A stretch of 64,000 nt of DNA from Allobosea sp. Tri-44 (GCF_004123845.1 NZ_NBDP01000005.1:1-64000); one strand, 5' to 3'; positions 32,226-41,196 are shown, numbered from the stretch's first letter. The notes: generated by a model from the letters alone, not told the origin. A program made the numbers and translations.

Positions 32226-32226
32226 A

Positions 32227-33570
32227 ATGTCGAGATCCGAATATCTGAAGCTGGCCGACGCGATCGCCGCGGATATCGCCGACGGAACGCTCAAGCCGGG
32301 CGAGCGCCTGCCGCCGCAGCGCAACTTCGCCTATGAGCGAAAGATCGCCGTCTCGACGGCGAGCCGGGTCTATGCCGAGCTGCTGCGCCGCGGCCTCGTC
32401 GTCGGCGAAGTCGGCCGGGGCACCTTCATCTCGGGCGAGGCCAGGCGCGGCATGGCGGCGCCCGGTGAGCCGAGCGGCACGCGGATCGATCTCGAGTTCA
32501 ACTACCCGATCCTTCCCAGGCAGATCGCACTCATCGCCAAGAGCCTGGCTGGCCTGGACGAGAGCGCGGCCTTGGATGCCGCCTTGCGGCAGGCGACCAG
32601 CGTCGGAACGCCGGCGGTTCGCAGCATTGGCGCCGCGTTCCTGTCACAGGGCGGCTGGTCTCCCGCCCCCGAGCAACTGGTCTTCACAGGCAATGGGCGC
32701 CAGTCGGTCGCTGCGGCGCTCGCCGCCCTCGTACCGACCGGCGGCCGCTGTGGCGTCGAGGCCTTGACCTACCCTTTCATCAAGGGGATCGCCGCCCGGC
32801 TGGGCGTCACGCTGGTGCCGCTGGCGATGGACGCGGACGGCATGCGGCCCGATGCGGTGCAGAAGGCGCATCGCGAGGCCCATCTCTCGGCCCTCTACAT
32901 CCAGCCGGCGGTCCAGAACCCGCTGGGCACGACCATGCCCAAGGCGCGCCGGGCCGACCTGCTGCGGGTGGTCGAGGCGCTCGGCCTGCCGATCATCGAG
33001 GACAATGTCTACGGCTTCCTCGACGACGAGCCGCCGCTGGCCGCGCTCGCGCCGGAGTCCTGCCTCGTTATCGACAGCCTGTCCAAGAAGGTTGCGCCCG
33101 GCCTGACGCTGGGCTTCATCACCGTGCCCTTGCGGTTGCGCGAAAGCGTCAAGGCTTCGGTGCGGTCAGGCGGCTGGACGGCGTCGGGCTTCGCCTTCGC
33201 CGCCGCCCAGCGGATGATGAGCGACGGCACCATCGCCGAGCTCGCGAAGCTGAAGCGCCTCGACGCGCGTGCACGTCAGAAGCTCGCGGCCGAGCGCCTC
33301 TCCGGTTTCGAGATCGAGGCCAACACGAACTGCTATCATCTCTGGCTGACCTTGCCGGCGCATTGGCGCTCGCAGAGCTTCGTCGCGGCCGCGGCAAGGC
33401 GCGACATCGCTTTGACCCCCTCGAGCACCTTCGCGGTGACACCCGGCCATGCGCCGAACGCCGTCAGGCTGGCCCTGGCGACACCGACCATGGAGCAGCT
33501 CGACATCGGCCTGCACACGCTGGCCGCGCTCCTGAGCGCCGGAGAAGACGACTACGACTCGACCGAATGA
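32227..33570 (+). CDS. MocR family regulator (GntR HTH fused to PLP aminotransferase-like domain)
   Basis: The 447-residue protein has a GntR winged helix (1-70: GTLKPGERLPPQRNFAYERKIAVS) and a fold-type I aminotransferase domain (about 100-440). That domain keeps the PLP residues: QPAVQNPLGTTM, IIEDNVYGF and the Schiff-base lysine in DSLSKKVAPG (Lys287). MocR proteins such as PdxR, GabR and TauR respond to PLP or amino-compound ligands. It is divergent from the DUF1127-TauE pair; because TauR-type regulators control taurine use, sulfonate-linked control is possible but unproven. Confidence 0.9.
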   Translation: MSRSEYLKLADAIAADIADGTLKPGERLPPQRNFAYERKIAVSTASRVYAELLRRGLVVGEVGRGTFISGEARRGMAAPGEPSGTRIDLEFNYPILPRQIALIAKSLAGLDESAALDAALRQATSVGTPAVRSIGAAFLSQGGWSPAPEQLVFTGNGRQSVAAALAALVPTGGRCGVEALTYPFIKGIAARLGVTLVPLAMDADGMRPDAVQKAHREAHLSALYIQPAVQNPLGTTMPKARRADLLRVVEALGLPIIEDNVYGFLDDEPPLAALAPESCLVIDSLSKKVAPGLTLGFITVPLRLRESVKASVRSGGWTASGFAFAAAQRMMSDGTIAELAKLKRLDARARQKLAAERLSGFEIEANTNCYHLWLTLPAHWRSQSFVAAAARRDIALTPSSTFAVTPGHAPNAVRLALATPTMEQLDIGLHTLAALLSAGEDDYDSTE

Positions 33571-33602
33571 GGCAGGTATGGGCGTGATACCATTGCCGCT
33601 GG

Positions 33603-35108
33603 TCAGAGCTCGAACAGATGGCGGATGCGCTCGGTGAGGCGCGATACGGTCAGCGGCCCGGCGACCTCAGGAGCCCTCTCGGCATGGTATCCCCCGTCGC
33701 TGCGGCGCGCCAGCAAGGTGCCGAGCTCGTCCGCCATGGAGGGGCGGTCGCGCAGCAAGGTGGCGAGACTGTCCTGCGTGATCTCGTAGACGACGACATG
33801 GGTCAGCGCCGTGACCGCGCCGGGCTCGCCCGCGCCGGTCAGGAGCCCGCCTTCGCCGAAGAAATCGCCAGGCGCCAGGCGTCCCAGCTCGCTGTCCTTC
33901 GCCTTGTCGTGGCGCGTGACGGTGGCGACGCCACTGCGCATGATCATCAGCGATGTCGGCACCGAGCCCTGCGCTGCCATCACCTCGCCCTTGCGGAAGC
34001 TGCGCCGCGTCGTGGTCTGCGCCAGCGTGTCCTTCTCCTCCTCGCTCAGCGCGGCGAACAGCGGGATCGCGTCGAGCAGGCGCCGGGCCATGCTGCGGTC
34101 GCCCGGCTCCTCCGTGTCCGGCCTGGGAGGCGCGGGCAGGCCCGCCGTCGCAGGCGCGGCGAAGTCCAGGCCGGCGGATTTGGCGTGCCGGTAGATCAGA
34201 TCGAAGATCTCGCTGCGCGCCGGGCCGACCGCCGCGATGTCGGCGACCTTGAAGGACAGCTCCAGTTCGATCGCGCCGGCATCGAGCGCCCTGACCTGAG
34301 CCGCCGGTTCCGGGCTCATCAGGATCGAGTTGCTGCTGAGCAGGACCGAGCGCATCACCTCGACCATGGCCGAAGGCGCCCGGCTCGGCCTGAACCTGAC
34401 CGTCAACGAGACGCCATGGCTGCGCTGCGGGCTGCTCAGATTGGTCAGCCTGGCTTTGGCGAGGTCGCTGTTGGGGACGATGACCAGGTCGTTCGCGCCG
34501 TTGAGGAGGTGCGTCGCGCGCCAGTTGGTCTCGACGACCTTGCCCTCGATGCCATTGCCGAGCGAGAGCCAGTCCCCGACGCCATAGGGCTTGCTGAGAT
34601 TGAGCGCGATGCCGGAGAAGACGTCGGCGAGCGTGCTCTGCAGCGCCAGGCCGAGGATGATGGCGAAGACGCCGGAGGTCGCGATCAGCGTGCCGACCGG
34701 CGCATCGAAGACATAGGCGACGACGGAGAGGATGGCACCGACATAGATGATGCCGACGACGAGATCCTGCAGCAGCCGGCCCTCGCGCGGCTGGCGCTCG
34801 AAGATCAGGAAGACACGAACGACACTGATCAGCGACCAGGCCGCGTTGGTCCACCAGATCACCTTGGCCAGCCCGACGAAGACGCGCTGCAGCTTGGAGG
34901 CCTCGGCCGGGCCGGGCTCGTAAGGCACGATGCCGTGGTGCAGCAGCAAAACCGTCAGCGCCACGAAGAAGACGAGCTGGCCGACGAGGCGGCGGGTCGG
35001 ATGGTTGCGCAGCAACACCCTCGTGACCACGGCGCCGACCAGCGCGAGGATGCCGGTCGAGACAATCGGGTCGCCGAGCATGCCCATGATGTCATGAAAA
35101 TCTAGCAT
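33603..35108 (-). CDS. MscS-like channel with C-terminal cyclic-nucleotide-binding domain (bCNG type)
   Basis: The 501-residue protein has four N-terminal hydrophobic helices, the pore-lining region SGVFAIILGLALQSTLADVFSG, the MscS beta-domain (YGVGDWLSLGNGIEGKVVETNWRATHL; IVPNSDLAKARLTNLS) and a C-terminal cNMP domain (about 365-480: FRKGEVMAAQGSVPTSL; GDFFGEGGLLTGAGEPGAVTAL). Bacterial CNG channels of this type are opened by cAMP rather than by membrane tension. The cassette here reads GEGGLLTGAGEPGAV, lacking the usual Arg-Ser/Thr pair, so nucleotide binding may be weakened. I chose ATG 35108; upstream residues are not conserved-looking. Confidence 0.88.
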   Translation of the reverse strand: MLDFHDIMGMLGDPIVSTGILALVGAVVTRVLLRNHPTRRLVGQLVFFVALTVLLLHHGIVPYEPGPAEASKLQRVFVGLAKVIWWTNAAWSLISVVRVFLIFERQPREGRLLQDLVVGIIYVGAILSVVAYVFDAPVGTLIATSGVFAIILGLALQSTLADVFSGIALNLSKPYGVGDWLSLGNGIEGKVVETNWRATHLLNGANDLVIVPNSDLAKARLTNLSSPQRSHGVSLTVRFRPSRAPSAMVEVMRSVLLSSNSILMSPEPAAQVRALDAGAIELELSFKVADIAAVGPARSEIFDLIYRHAKSAGLDFAAPATAGLPAPPRPDTEEPGDRSMARRLLDAIPLFAALSEEEKDTLAQTTTRRSFRKGEVMAAQGSVPTSLMIMRSGVATVTRHDKAKDSELGRLAPGDFFGEGGLLTGAGEPGAVTALTHVVVYEITQDSLATLLRDRPSMADELGTLLARRSDGGYHAERAPEVAGPLTVSRLTERIRHLFEL

Positions 35109-35206
35109 GGCGGTGGTTGTCGGTTGCCCCGCGGCCTGACGGTCATGCCCGGTTCTGCCTCTTGACCAGCCGCCGGCGTCTCCGTCGGCGGCCGGAACCC
35201 AAAGTT

Positions 35207-35644
35207 TCACACCAGGGTAACGGTGATGTCGATGCCGGCTTTGAGCGCTTTGGAGTATGGGCAGGTCCGATGGGCCTCGTCGACCACGGCTTGGGCGACC
35301 GCGCGATCGAGCCCTGGCAAGCTGACATTGAGGCGCGCCCGCAGGAAGAAACCGTCTTCACCGAAATTGAGATCGACTTCGGCGTCGATCGCCGGCTCGA
35401 CCGGCTGTGTGACCTTCAGCTGCTTGGCGGCGAGCCCGATGGCGCCCTCGAAGCAGGCGGACCAGCCGGCCGCGAGCATCTGCTCGGGATTGGTGCCGGG
35501 GCGGCCGGAGCCGGGAGGCGAAAACTTGACGTCGAGCGCGCCGTCGGAACTGCGGGCGACACCGTGCTCGTGGCCTCCGGTCACATGGGTCTTGCCGGTG
35601 TAGAGCAGCTTCTCGCGCTGCCTGACGTTGGCTGAAGCAGTCAT
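35207..35644 (-). CDS. ohr: Organic hydroperoxide resistance protein (Ohr/OsmC family)
   Basis: The 145-residue thiol peroxidase keeps both catalytic cysteines, Cys64 in AAGWSACFEGA and Cys128 in HRTCPYSKA, and the conserved GTNPEQM loop that holds the active-site Glu and Arg region. It reduces organic and fatty-acid hydroperoxides using lipoyl protein as donor. No OhrR-type MarR regulator adjoins it. The next gene downstream is the CNG-type channel after 98 bp. Confidence 0.92.
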   Translation of the reverse strand: MTASANVRQREKLLYTGKTHVTGGHEHGVARSSDGALDVKFSPPGSGRPGTNPEQMLAAGWSACFEGAIGLAAKQLKVTQPVEPAIDAEVDLNFGEDGFFLRARLNVSLPGLDRAVAQAVVDEAHRTCPYSKALKAGIDITVTLV

Positions 35645-35707
35645 AACGATTTCCTTTCAAGTGGGGCTCGATCGATGAATTTCGGCGTCGAGCCTTGCGC
35701 CGATCCG

Positions 35708-36757
35708 TCAGAATCCGCCGGCGTCGATGACCGCCTGGGCGAAGCGCTGCGGCGCTTCCTGCGGCAGGTTGTGGCCGATGCCACCCTTGAACAGCCGGTG
35801 CTCGTATCTGCCGGTGAAGCGCCTGGCGTAGGCCGCGGGCTCGGGATGGGGCGCGCCGTTGGCATCGCCTTCGAGGGTGATGGTCGGCACCCCGATATTC
35901 GGGAAGGCGGCGAGCTTTTTCTCGATGGCGTCGAACTGCGGCTCGCCCGGCGCCAGTCCGAGCCGCCAGCGGTAGTTGTGGATCGAGATCGCGACATGGT
36001 CGGGATTGTCGAAGGCCGCCGCCGAGCGCGCAAAGGTGGCGTCGTCGAACCGCCATTGCGGCGAGGCGAGCTCCCAGATCAGCCGGGCAAAGTCGCTTGT
36101 GTACTTGGCGTAGCCGGCCGCGCCCCGCTCGGTGGCGAAATAATACTGGTACCACCATTGCTGCTCGGCCTTGGGCGGCAGCGGCGGCCTGTTCGCCTCC
36201 TGGCTGCCGATGAGATAGCCGCTGATCGAGACCATCGCCTTGCAGCGCTCGGGCCAGAGCGCGGCGATGACGTTCGCCGTCCGCCCGCCCCAGTCATAGC
36301 CGGCGATGATGGCCTTCTCGATCTTGAGCGCATCCATCAGCGTGATCACGTCGACGGCAAGCGTCGCCTGCTGCCCGTTGCGCGGCGTCTCCTGCGAGAG
36401 GAAGCGGGTCGTCCCGTAGCCGCGAAGCGAGGGAATGATCACCCGATATCCGGCCTTGGCCAGGATCGGGGCGACATCGACATAGCTGTGGATGTCGTAG
36501 GGCCAGCCGTGCAGCAACAGCACCGGCGGACCGTCCGCCGGCCCGGCCTCGGCATATCCGACGTTGAGGACGCCGGCGTCGATCTGTTTCAGCGCCGCGA
36601 ACGACGCATTGGTGCCCGGCACGGCGCGCGGCGGCGGGGTCTGCGCCTCCGCCGCGTCGGTCAGGCAGAGCCCCACCGCGGCGAGCGAAAGGGCCGCGCT
36701 GCCGACGAACCGGCGGCGCGCCTGATTGATGTCTGCGGGGATGTCGATGTCGCTCAT
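35708..36757 (-). CDS. Exported alpha/beta hydrolase (epoxide hydrolase/dehalogenase-like)
   Basis: The 349-residue protein has a twin-arginine-type signal (ARRRFVGSAALSLAAVGLC..AEAQ) and an alpha/beta hydrolase fold: LLLHGWPYDIHSY (oxyanion loop HGWP), IIPSLRGYGTTRF and the nucleophile elbow AGYDWGGR. There the aspartate, not serine, is the nucleophile, as in epoxide hydrolases and haloalkane dehalogenases. The C-terminal histidine is in GGIGHNLPQE. It lies 67 bp downstream of the larger epoxide hydrolase gene, and both may share promoter block B. Confidence 0.86.
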   Translation of the reverse strand: MSDIDIPADINQARRRFVGSAALSLAAVGLCLTDAAEAQTPPPRAVPGTNASFAALKQIDAGVLNVGYAEAGPADGPPVLLLHGWPYDIHSYVDVAPILAKAGYRVIIPSLRGYGTTRFLSQETPRNGQQATLAVDVITLMDALKIEKAIIAGYDWGGRTANVIAALWPERCKAMVSISGYLIGSQEANRPPLPPKAEQQWWYQYYFATERGAAGYAKYTSDFARLIWELASPQWRFDDATFARSAAAFDNPDHVAISIHNYRWRLGLAPGEPQFDAIEKKLAAFPNIGVPTITLEGDANGAPHPEPAAYARRFTGRYEHRLFKGGIGHNLPQEAPQRFAQAVIDAGGF

Positions 36758-36824
36758 GGAAGAGCTCCGATGGCTTTCGATCATAAGGGACGGGTGAGGT
36801 GGGCGCGCTCTGTGTGGCGCCGCG

Positions 36825-38147
36825 TCACGCGGGCTGCCGCAGCGAACGGAATGCCGCCCGCATTTCGGCGGTGAACAGCGCCGGCTGCTCCCAGGCGGCG
36901 AAGTGGCCGCCCTTCTCGAGCCTGTTGAAGTACACAAGTTGCGGATAGGCCCGCTCGGCCCAGCTGCGCGGCGCCGCATAGATCTCGTCCGGGAACACGC
37001 TGACCGCGACCGGGAGCTGGATACCCCTGGGGTCGAAGAAGCCCCCGGCCGGGTGATGCGCGTTGTCCCAGTAGAGGCGCGCCGAGGAGATCGCGGTGTT
37101 CGTCAGCCAGTAGAGCGTGACATTGTCGAGGACGTCGTCTCGGCTCAGCCCTTCCGTCTTTCCGTCGAAGACGCGGCCGATCATCTCCTGGCTGCGCGCG
37201 TCGTGATCGATCATCCAGGCCGCGAGGCCGACCGGGGAATCGACGATGCCGTACAGCGTCTGCGGCCGGTTGTTCATCTCGATGGCGTAGCCCAGGCCTT
37301 CCTTGTTGAAGACGTCGAGCTGGTTCCAGGCGTTGCGTTCGTCCGGCGACAGGTCGGCCGGAGGTGCCTCGCCGCGGGCGAGCGCCTGCGAGATCGAAAC
37401 CGGGACGGTCGCCGGCATGTTGGTGTGGATGCCGACCAGCCCGGGCGGCTGCTGCAGGGCCATGGTCTCCGTGACGGCATTGCCCCAGTCGCCGCCCTGC
37501 GCGACATAGCGCGCATAGCCGAGACGCTGCATCAGCACCGCCCAGGCCCGCGCGATGCGCTGCGGGTTCCAGCCGGGCGCCGTCGGCTTGCCCGAGAAGC
37601 CGTATCCAGGCAGCGACGGGATAACGAGATGGAAGGCATCCGCCGCGCTCCCGCCGTGCGCCGTCGGATTGGTCAGCGGGTCGATGATCTTGAGCTGCTC
37701 GATGATCGAGCCCGGCCAGCCATGGGTGACGATCAGCGGCAGCGCATGCGCGTGCTTCGAGCGCACATGGATGAAATGGATGTCGAGGCCGTCGATCTCG
37801 GTGATGAAGTTCGGCAGCGCATTCAGCCGCGCCTCGACCTTGCGCCAGTCGTAGCCGGTTGCCCAATAGCGTGCGAGCTGCTGGACGGTCGCCAGCCGCA
37901 CGCCCTGGGACTCGTCCGGGACCGTTTCCTTCTCGGGCCAGCGGGTCGCCACGACGCGCCGGCGAAGATCCGCGAGTTGCTCACCCGTCGCCTTGAAGCG
38001 GAAGGGGCGAATGTCGCTGCCCGAAGCGGCGAAAGCCTGCTGCGGCAGCAACACACTCGCCGTGCCCAGGGCAACGGCGCTCACTGCTGCCGCTCCCAAG
38101 ATCTGACGGCGGTCAAAGCTCTCGGATGCATCCGTTTCCGTGCTCAT
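36825..38147 (-). CDS. Exported epoxide hydrolase family protein with EHN domain
   Basis: The 440-residue protein begins with a Tat-like signal (FDRRQILGAAAVSAVALG...QAFA). An epoxide-hydrolase N-terminal domain follows (IRPFRFKATGEQLADLRRRV; ATGYDWRKVEARLNALPNF), then the hydrolase core with THGWPGS, SLPGYGFSGKP, the nucleophile in AQGGDWGNAV (Asp) and the C-terminal His in EKGGHFAAWEQP. It resembles the juvenile-hormone-type epoxide hydrolases of soil bacteria. Promoter block B with a perfect TCATAC-N4-GTATGA site lies about 155 bp upstream. Confidence 0.88.
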   Translation of the reverse strand: MSTETDASESFDRRQILGAAAVSAVALGTASVLLPQQAFAASGSDIRPFRFKATGEQLADLRRRVVATRWPEKETVPDESQGVRLATVQQLARYWATGYDWRKVEARLNALPNFITEIDGLDIHFIHVRSKHAHALPLIVTHGWPGSIIEQLKIIDPLTNPTAHGGSAADAFHLVIPSLPGYGFSGKPTAPGWNPQRIARAWAVLMQRLGYARYVAQGGDWGNAVTETMALQQPPGLVGIHTNMPATVPVSISQALARGEAPPADLSPDERNAWNQLDVFNKEGLGYAIEMNNRPQTLYGIVDSPVGLAAWMIDHDARSQEMIGRVFDGKTEGLSRDDVLDNVTLYWLTNTAISSARLYWDNAHHPAGGFFDPRGIQLPVAVSVFPDEIYAAPRSWAERAYPQLVYFNRLEKGGHFAAWEQPALFTAEMRAAFRSLRQPA

Positions 38148-38466
38148 GGTCTGCTCCTGGATTGGGGTAGGCAGTAAAATCGGGGCGACACGCGCCCCAG
38201 CGCTTCCGGCTGTGGCCGTCGACCTGCGCCGAGGAACAGGGCGCACTGGGAACCTAAGGATGAGCGCCGCGCAGCAGAATCGGACACTCGTATTGCCGGG
38301 CTCATACCCGCGTATGATCGGCCACGCCGGCTGGCTGTTCCGGCTGCCGCAGTCGAAGTCGGGCCTGCCGTACCGCCATGGCATCCGGCGCGGCAAAACT
38401 GCGATATAAAAGCAACCGGGACGAGAGGCGGGCTCAACCAAGTGATCTTTCGGCCAGGGGGAGCCG
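38148..38466. other. Divergent promoter region between epoxide hydrolase and histidine kinase genes
   Basis: This 319-bp gap holds promoter block B. The region 38390-38410 (GCGATATAAAAGC) is AT-rich and could hold a kinase-gene promoter. No gene is evident here. Confidence 0.5.
38250..38322. promoter_or_regulatory. Promoter block B with TCATAC-N4-GTATGA site
   Basis: CTCATACCCGCGTATGATC spans 38301-38319, with a perfect TCATAC-CCGC-GTATGA core at 38302-38317 and an extra CTCGTAT half-site at 38287-38293. The block aligns over about 72 bp with 29013-29084 upstream of the efflux operon, differing by one indel. It lies about midway between the start codons of the epoxide hydrolase (minus) and histidine kinase (plus) genes, so it could serve either. 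The A/B homology extends in the minus direction, favouring the hydrolase. Confidence 0.65.
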
Positions 38467-39981
38467 ATGCCGTTGTTTTCACCGATCGCGGCGGCCGCGC
38501 TCGCGATCGTCATCTTCGCCGTCGATACGCTGACGCCGTTCGATATCGCGATCGCGGTGCTCTATGTCGCCGTGGTGCTGCTTTTGCTGAACTGCGTCGA
38601 CAGGCGCAGCCTGCTGCTGATCGGCGCCGGCTGCATGGGGCTGACGCTGCTCAGCTTCCTGATCTCCCATGGCACCAGCTTCCAGCCGGGCCCGGTCGCA
38701 CGGTGCCTGGTCAGCCTGGCGGCGATCGGCATCTCGACGCTGCTGGCGGCCAAGGTGAAATCCGCCATGTCGGTGCTGGGCGAGAGCGAACGGCGCTATC
38801 GCCATATCTTCCGGGCAGCGGGCGTCGCGATCCTCGAAATGGATTTCGCCGCCGTCGGCGCGGCGATCGCCGCCGGCAAGGCGGCTGGTGACAAGGACAT
38901 CGCCGCCGCCAGGGCCGCCGATCCGGGCCTCGCCCGGCGCATGCTCGGCGCAATGCGACTGATCAATGCGAATGACACGAGCCTGAAGATGTTCAGCGCC
39001 GCGAGCGTTCCCAAGCTCGGCGCGGCGCTGCCCGGCCTCGTTCCACGCGAGATGGAGGAGGGCCTCTGGTCGATGCTCGCGACGCTCTGGGAGCACGGCG
39101 TCGCTCATGAGGCAGAAAGCGTGATGGACACGCTGGACGGGCGCCGGCTTACCGTGCTGGTCACCATCGCGGTTCCCGCCGACAGGCCCGACCTCGGCCA
39201 GGTGCTGGTCACGATCATGGACATCACGGCCCGGCGCGAGACCGAGGACGCACTGCATCATGCACAGGCAGAACTCGCCCACGTGACCCGCGTGGCGACG
39301 TTGGGGGAGATGACCGCCTCGATCGCGCACGAGATCAACCAGCCGCTCGCTGCGATCGTCACCAATGGCGAGGCCGGTCTGCGCTGGCTCGACCGGCCGG
39401 TCCCTGAATTACAGGAGGGGCGGGCCTCCCTGCGGAGCATGGTCGACGACGCCAGGCGTGCGGCAACGGTTGTCCAGCGGCTTCGCTCGCTGGCGGCCAA
39501 ATCCGTGCCGCAGCACGCGCCCTTCGCCCTTGACGAACTGATCGGCGAGACAGCGGCGCTGATGCGGCGGGAGCTCGATCGGCACCAGGTGAGGCTGATC
39601 CTCGGACTGGAGACGGGCTTGCCGCCTGCGCTCGGCGACCGCGTGCAGATCCAGCAGGTGCTGATCAATCTCATGGTCAATGCCTGCCAGGCCATGGATC
39701 AGGTCGAAGATCGCGCGCGTGATCTGGTTATCGGTTGCAGCGTCGTCGACGGCGCGCTTGAAATGATGGTGGCGGATTCCGGGCCGGGCTTCGATCCCGA
39801 GACGGCGTCGCGTCTGTTCAATGCCTTCTTCACCACCAAGGCCAACGGTATGGGGATGGGATTGTCGATCTGCCGCTCGATCCTCGAAGCCCATGGCGGG
39901 CGCATCCGGGCCAGCGCAACGCCCGGCGCGGGCGCGACCTTCACCGTCTCGCTGCCTCTCCACAAAGAGCCGTCTCGATGA
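38467..39981 (+). CDS. Membrane sensor histidine kinase with PAS-like domain
   Basis: The 504-residue kinase has three or four N-terminal TM helices ([67 protein letters not shown]). A PAS-like sensor follows (about 105-260, starting [22 protein letters not shown]), then HisKA with His288 in [19 protein letters not shown], and a HATPase with N-box [11 protein letters not shown]1 VADSGPGFD and G2 NGMGMGLSI. This is the FixL/StyS-like architecture. Its stop overlaps the start of the response regulator gene (ATGA), so the two form a pair. Confidence 0.92.
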   Translation: MPLFSPIAAAALAIVIFAVDTLTPFDIAIAVLYVAVVLLLLNCVDRRSLLLIGAGCMGLTLLSFLISHGTSFQPGPVARCLVSLAAIGISTLLAAKVKSAMSVLGESERRYRHIFRAAGVAILEMDFAAVGAAIAAGKAAGDKDIAAARAADPGLARRMLGAMRLINANDTSLKMFSAASVPKLGAALPGLVPREMEEGLWSMLATLWEHGVAHEAESVMDTLDGRRLTVLVTIAVPADRPDLGQVLVTIMDITARRETEDALHHAQAELAHVTRVATLGEMTASIAHEINQPLAAIVTNGEAGLRWLDRPVPELQEGRASLRSMVDDARRAATVVQRLRSLAAKSVPQHAPFALDELIGETAALMRRELDRHQVRLILGLETGLPPALGDRVQIQQVLINLMVNACQAMDQVEDRARDLVIGCSVVDGALEMMVADSGPGFDPETASRLFNAFFTTKANGMGMGLSICRSILEAHGGRIRASATPGAGATFTVSLPLHKEPSR

Positions 39982-40601
39982 CCAGCCCGCAGAGCCCCAC
40001 CGTCTTCATCGTCGACGACGACCCTTCCATACGGGAGGCACTCGACAATCTGTTCCGATCGGTCGGCCTGCGCGTCGAGGTTTTCGCTTCCACGGCCGAA
40101 TTTCTGACTCGCCCGCCGGCCGAGACCGAGAGCTGCCTGGTGCTGGACGTCCGACTGCCGGGCGTCGGCGGACTCGAGTTCCAGGGGCAGCTGGCGCGGT
40201 CGGGCAACAACATCCCGATCGTGTTCGTGACGGGCCATGGCGACGTGCCGATGTCAGTGCGGGCGATGAAGGCCGGCGCGCTCGATTTCCTGATCAAGCC
40301 GTTCCGCGACCAGGACATGCTCGATGCGGTCTCGCAGGCGCTGGAGCGCGACCGCGAGCGCCGCGCGGCGGAAGGCCGGCTCACTGGGCTGAAGGCTGCC
40401 TACGACACCCTCACGGCCCGCGAGCGCGAGGTCATGGCACTCGTCACGACCGGGCTGATGAACAAGCAGGTCGCCGGCCGGCTCGGCATCAGCGAGATCA
40501 CGGTGAAGATCCATCGCGGCCACGTCATGGAGAAGATGGGCGCGCGCTCGCTCGCCGAGCTGGTGAAAATGGCCCAGGCCATCCAGCCGCCTTCCGGCTG
40601 A
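39978..40601 (+). CDS. FixJ/NarL-family response regulator
   Basis: The 207-residue protein has a receiver (acidic Asp13-Asp14, phospho-acceptor Asp57 in [12 protein letters not shown], the TGH signalling segment and Lys in DFLIKPFRD) and a LuxR-type HTH (about 140-200: [43 protein letters not shown]). FixJ, StyR, TodT and NodW are relatives and bind 16-bp palindromes of two hexamers with a 4-bp spacer. Five such sites occur nearby, so it is the best candidate for their binding protein. Confidence 0.93.
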   Translation: MTSPQSPTVFIVDDDPSIREALDNLFRSVGLRVEVFASTAEFLTRPPAETESCLVLDVRLPGVGGLEFQGQLARSGNNIPIVFVTGHGDVPMSVRAMKAGALDFLIKPFRDQDMLDAVSQALERDRERRAAEGRLTGLKAAYDTLTAREREVMALVTTGLMNKQVAGRLGISEITVKIHRGHVMEKMGARSLAELVKMAQAIQPPSG

Positions 40602-40623
40602 AACCGGATCGGGACGGGCGAAC

Positions 40624-40639
40624 TCAAACCTCTGTATGA
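40624..40639 (+). promoter_or_regulatory. TCATAC-N4-GTATGA-type site D upstream of the single-domain receiver gene
   Basis: TCAAAC-CTCT-GTATGA differs from the perfect palindrome at one position. It lies in the 119-bp gap between the FixJ-type regulator and the receiver gene, 81 bp upstream of the latter start. I see no good -10 at the spacing found for sites C and E. Confidence 0.5.
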
Positions 40640-40720
40640 TTCCCGTTCGCCGTCGGGCAACGCATGAAATAGCGCGAGGGTTCGGACGAGTGGTGCCGGC
40701 CCGGTGGGAAAAGCTGTTCG

Positions 40721-41080
40721 ATGACCAAAACCGTCGCCATCGTCGATGACGATGCTTCCGTGCGCGACGCGACGCAGAATCTGGTGCGGTCGCTCGGCTT
40801 GGCTGTGCGGAGCTTTGCCTCAGCCGAAGATTTGCTGGCGGTGCTTCCGACGGTGTCGATCGATTGCGTCATCACCGACGTTCAGATGGGAGGCCTCGGC
40901 GGCGTCGAGCTGACAGCGGCCTTGCGGTGTTCCGGCCGGACGATCCCCGTGATCTTCATCACCGCCTTTCCGGATGAGCACGTCCGTGCACGGGCCCTGG
41001 CGGTCGGCGGAATCGGCTTCCTCTGCAAGCCCTTCGAGAGCCGGACGCTGATCGGCCTCATCGAGCGGGCCCTTTCCTGA
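40721..41080 (+). CDS. Single-domain response regulator (receiver only)
   Basis: The 119-residue protein is a complete receiver with no output domain: acidic pair in AIVDDDASVRD, phospho-acceptor Asp53 in CVITDVQMGGLGG, and Lys in GIGFLCKPFES. Stand-alone receivers can act as phosphate sinks or connectors, like FixT-like or DivK-like proteins. Its place directly after the kinase-regulator pair, with its own copy of the shared site upstream, suggests feedback on that system. Confidence 0.9.
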   Translation: MTKTVAIVDDDASVRDATQNLVRSLGLAVRSFASAEDLLAVLPTVSIDCVITDVQMGGLGGVELTAALRCSGRTIPVIFITAFPDEHVRARALAVGGIGFLCKPFESRTLIGLIERALS

Positions 41081-41135
41081 CGAGCCGGCAGCCCATGGCC
41101 CTGGTGACGTAGCGATAAAGTCACTACGCAAGCCA

Positions 41136-41173
41136 TCATACAGAAGTATAGGGGAGCAAGATCATCATATAGA
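41136..41173 (+). promoter_or_regulatory. TCATAC-N4-GTATGA-type site E with a -10 hexamer
   Basis: TCATAC-AGAA-GTATAG at 41136-41151 keeps the first hexamer and the 4-bp spacer, with two mismatches in the second hexamer. Exactly 16 bp further lies TATAGA (41168-41173), a plausible -10. The same 16-bp gap separates site C from its CATAAT, so the activator would cover the -35 position in both. The promoter points to the alpha/beta hydrolase gene at 41332. Confidence 0.5.
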
Positions 41174-41174
41174 C

Positions 41175-41196
41175 TGATTCAATCATGGTATGATTG
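41175..41196. promoter_or_regulatory. Overlapping palindromes at the predicted transcription start
   Basis: TGATT-C-AATCA (41175-41185) overlaps CAATCAT-GGT-ATGATTG (41180-41196), both perfect inverted repeats. They sit just downstream of the putative -10 at 41168-41173, where a repressor would block transcription of the hydrolase gene. They share TCAT/ATGA with the 16-bp sites but have a different spacing. Confidence 0.4.
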
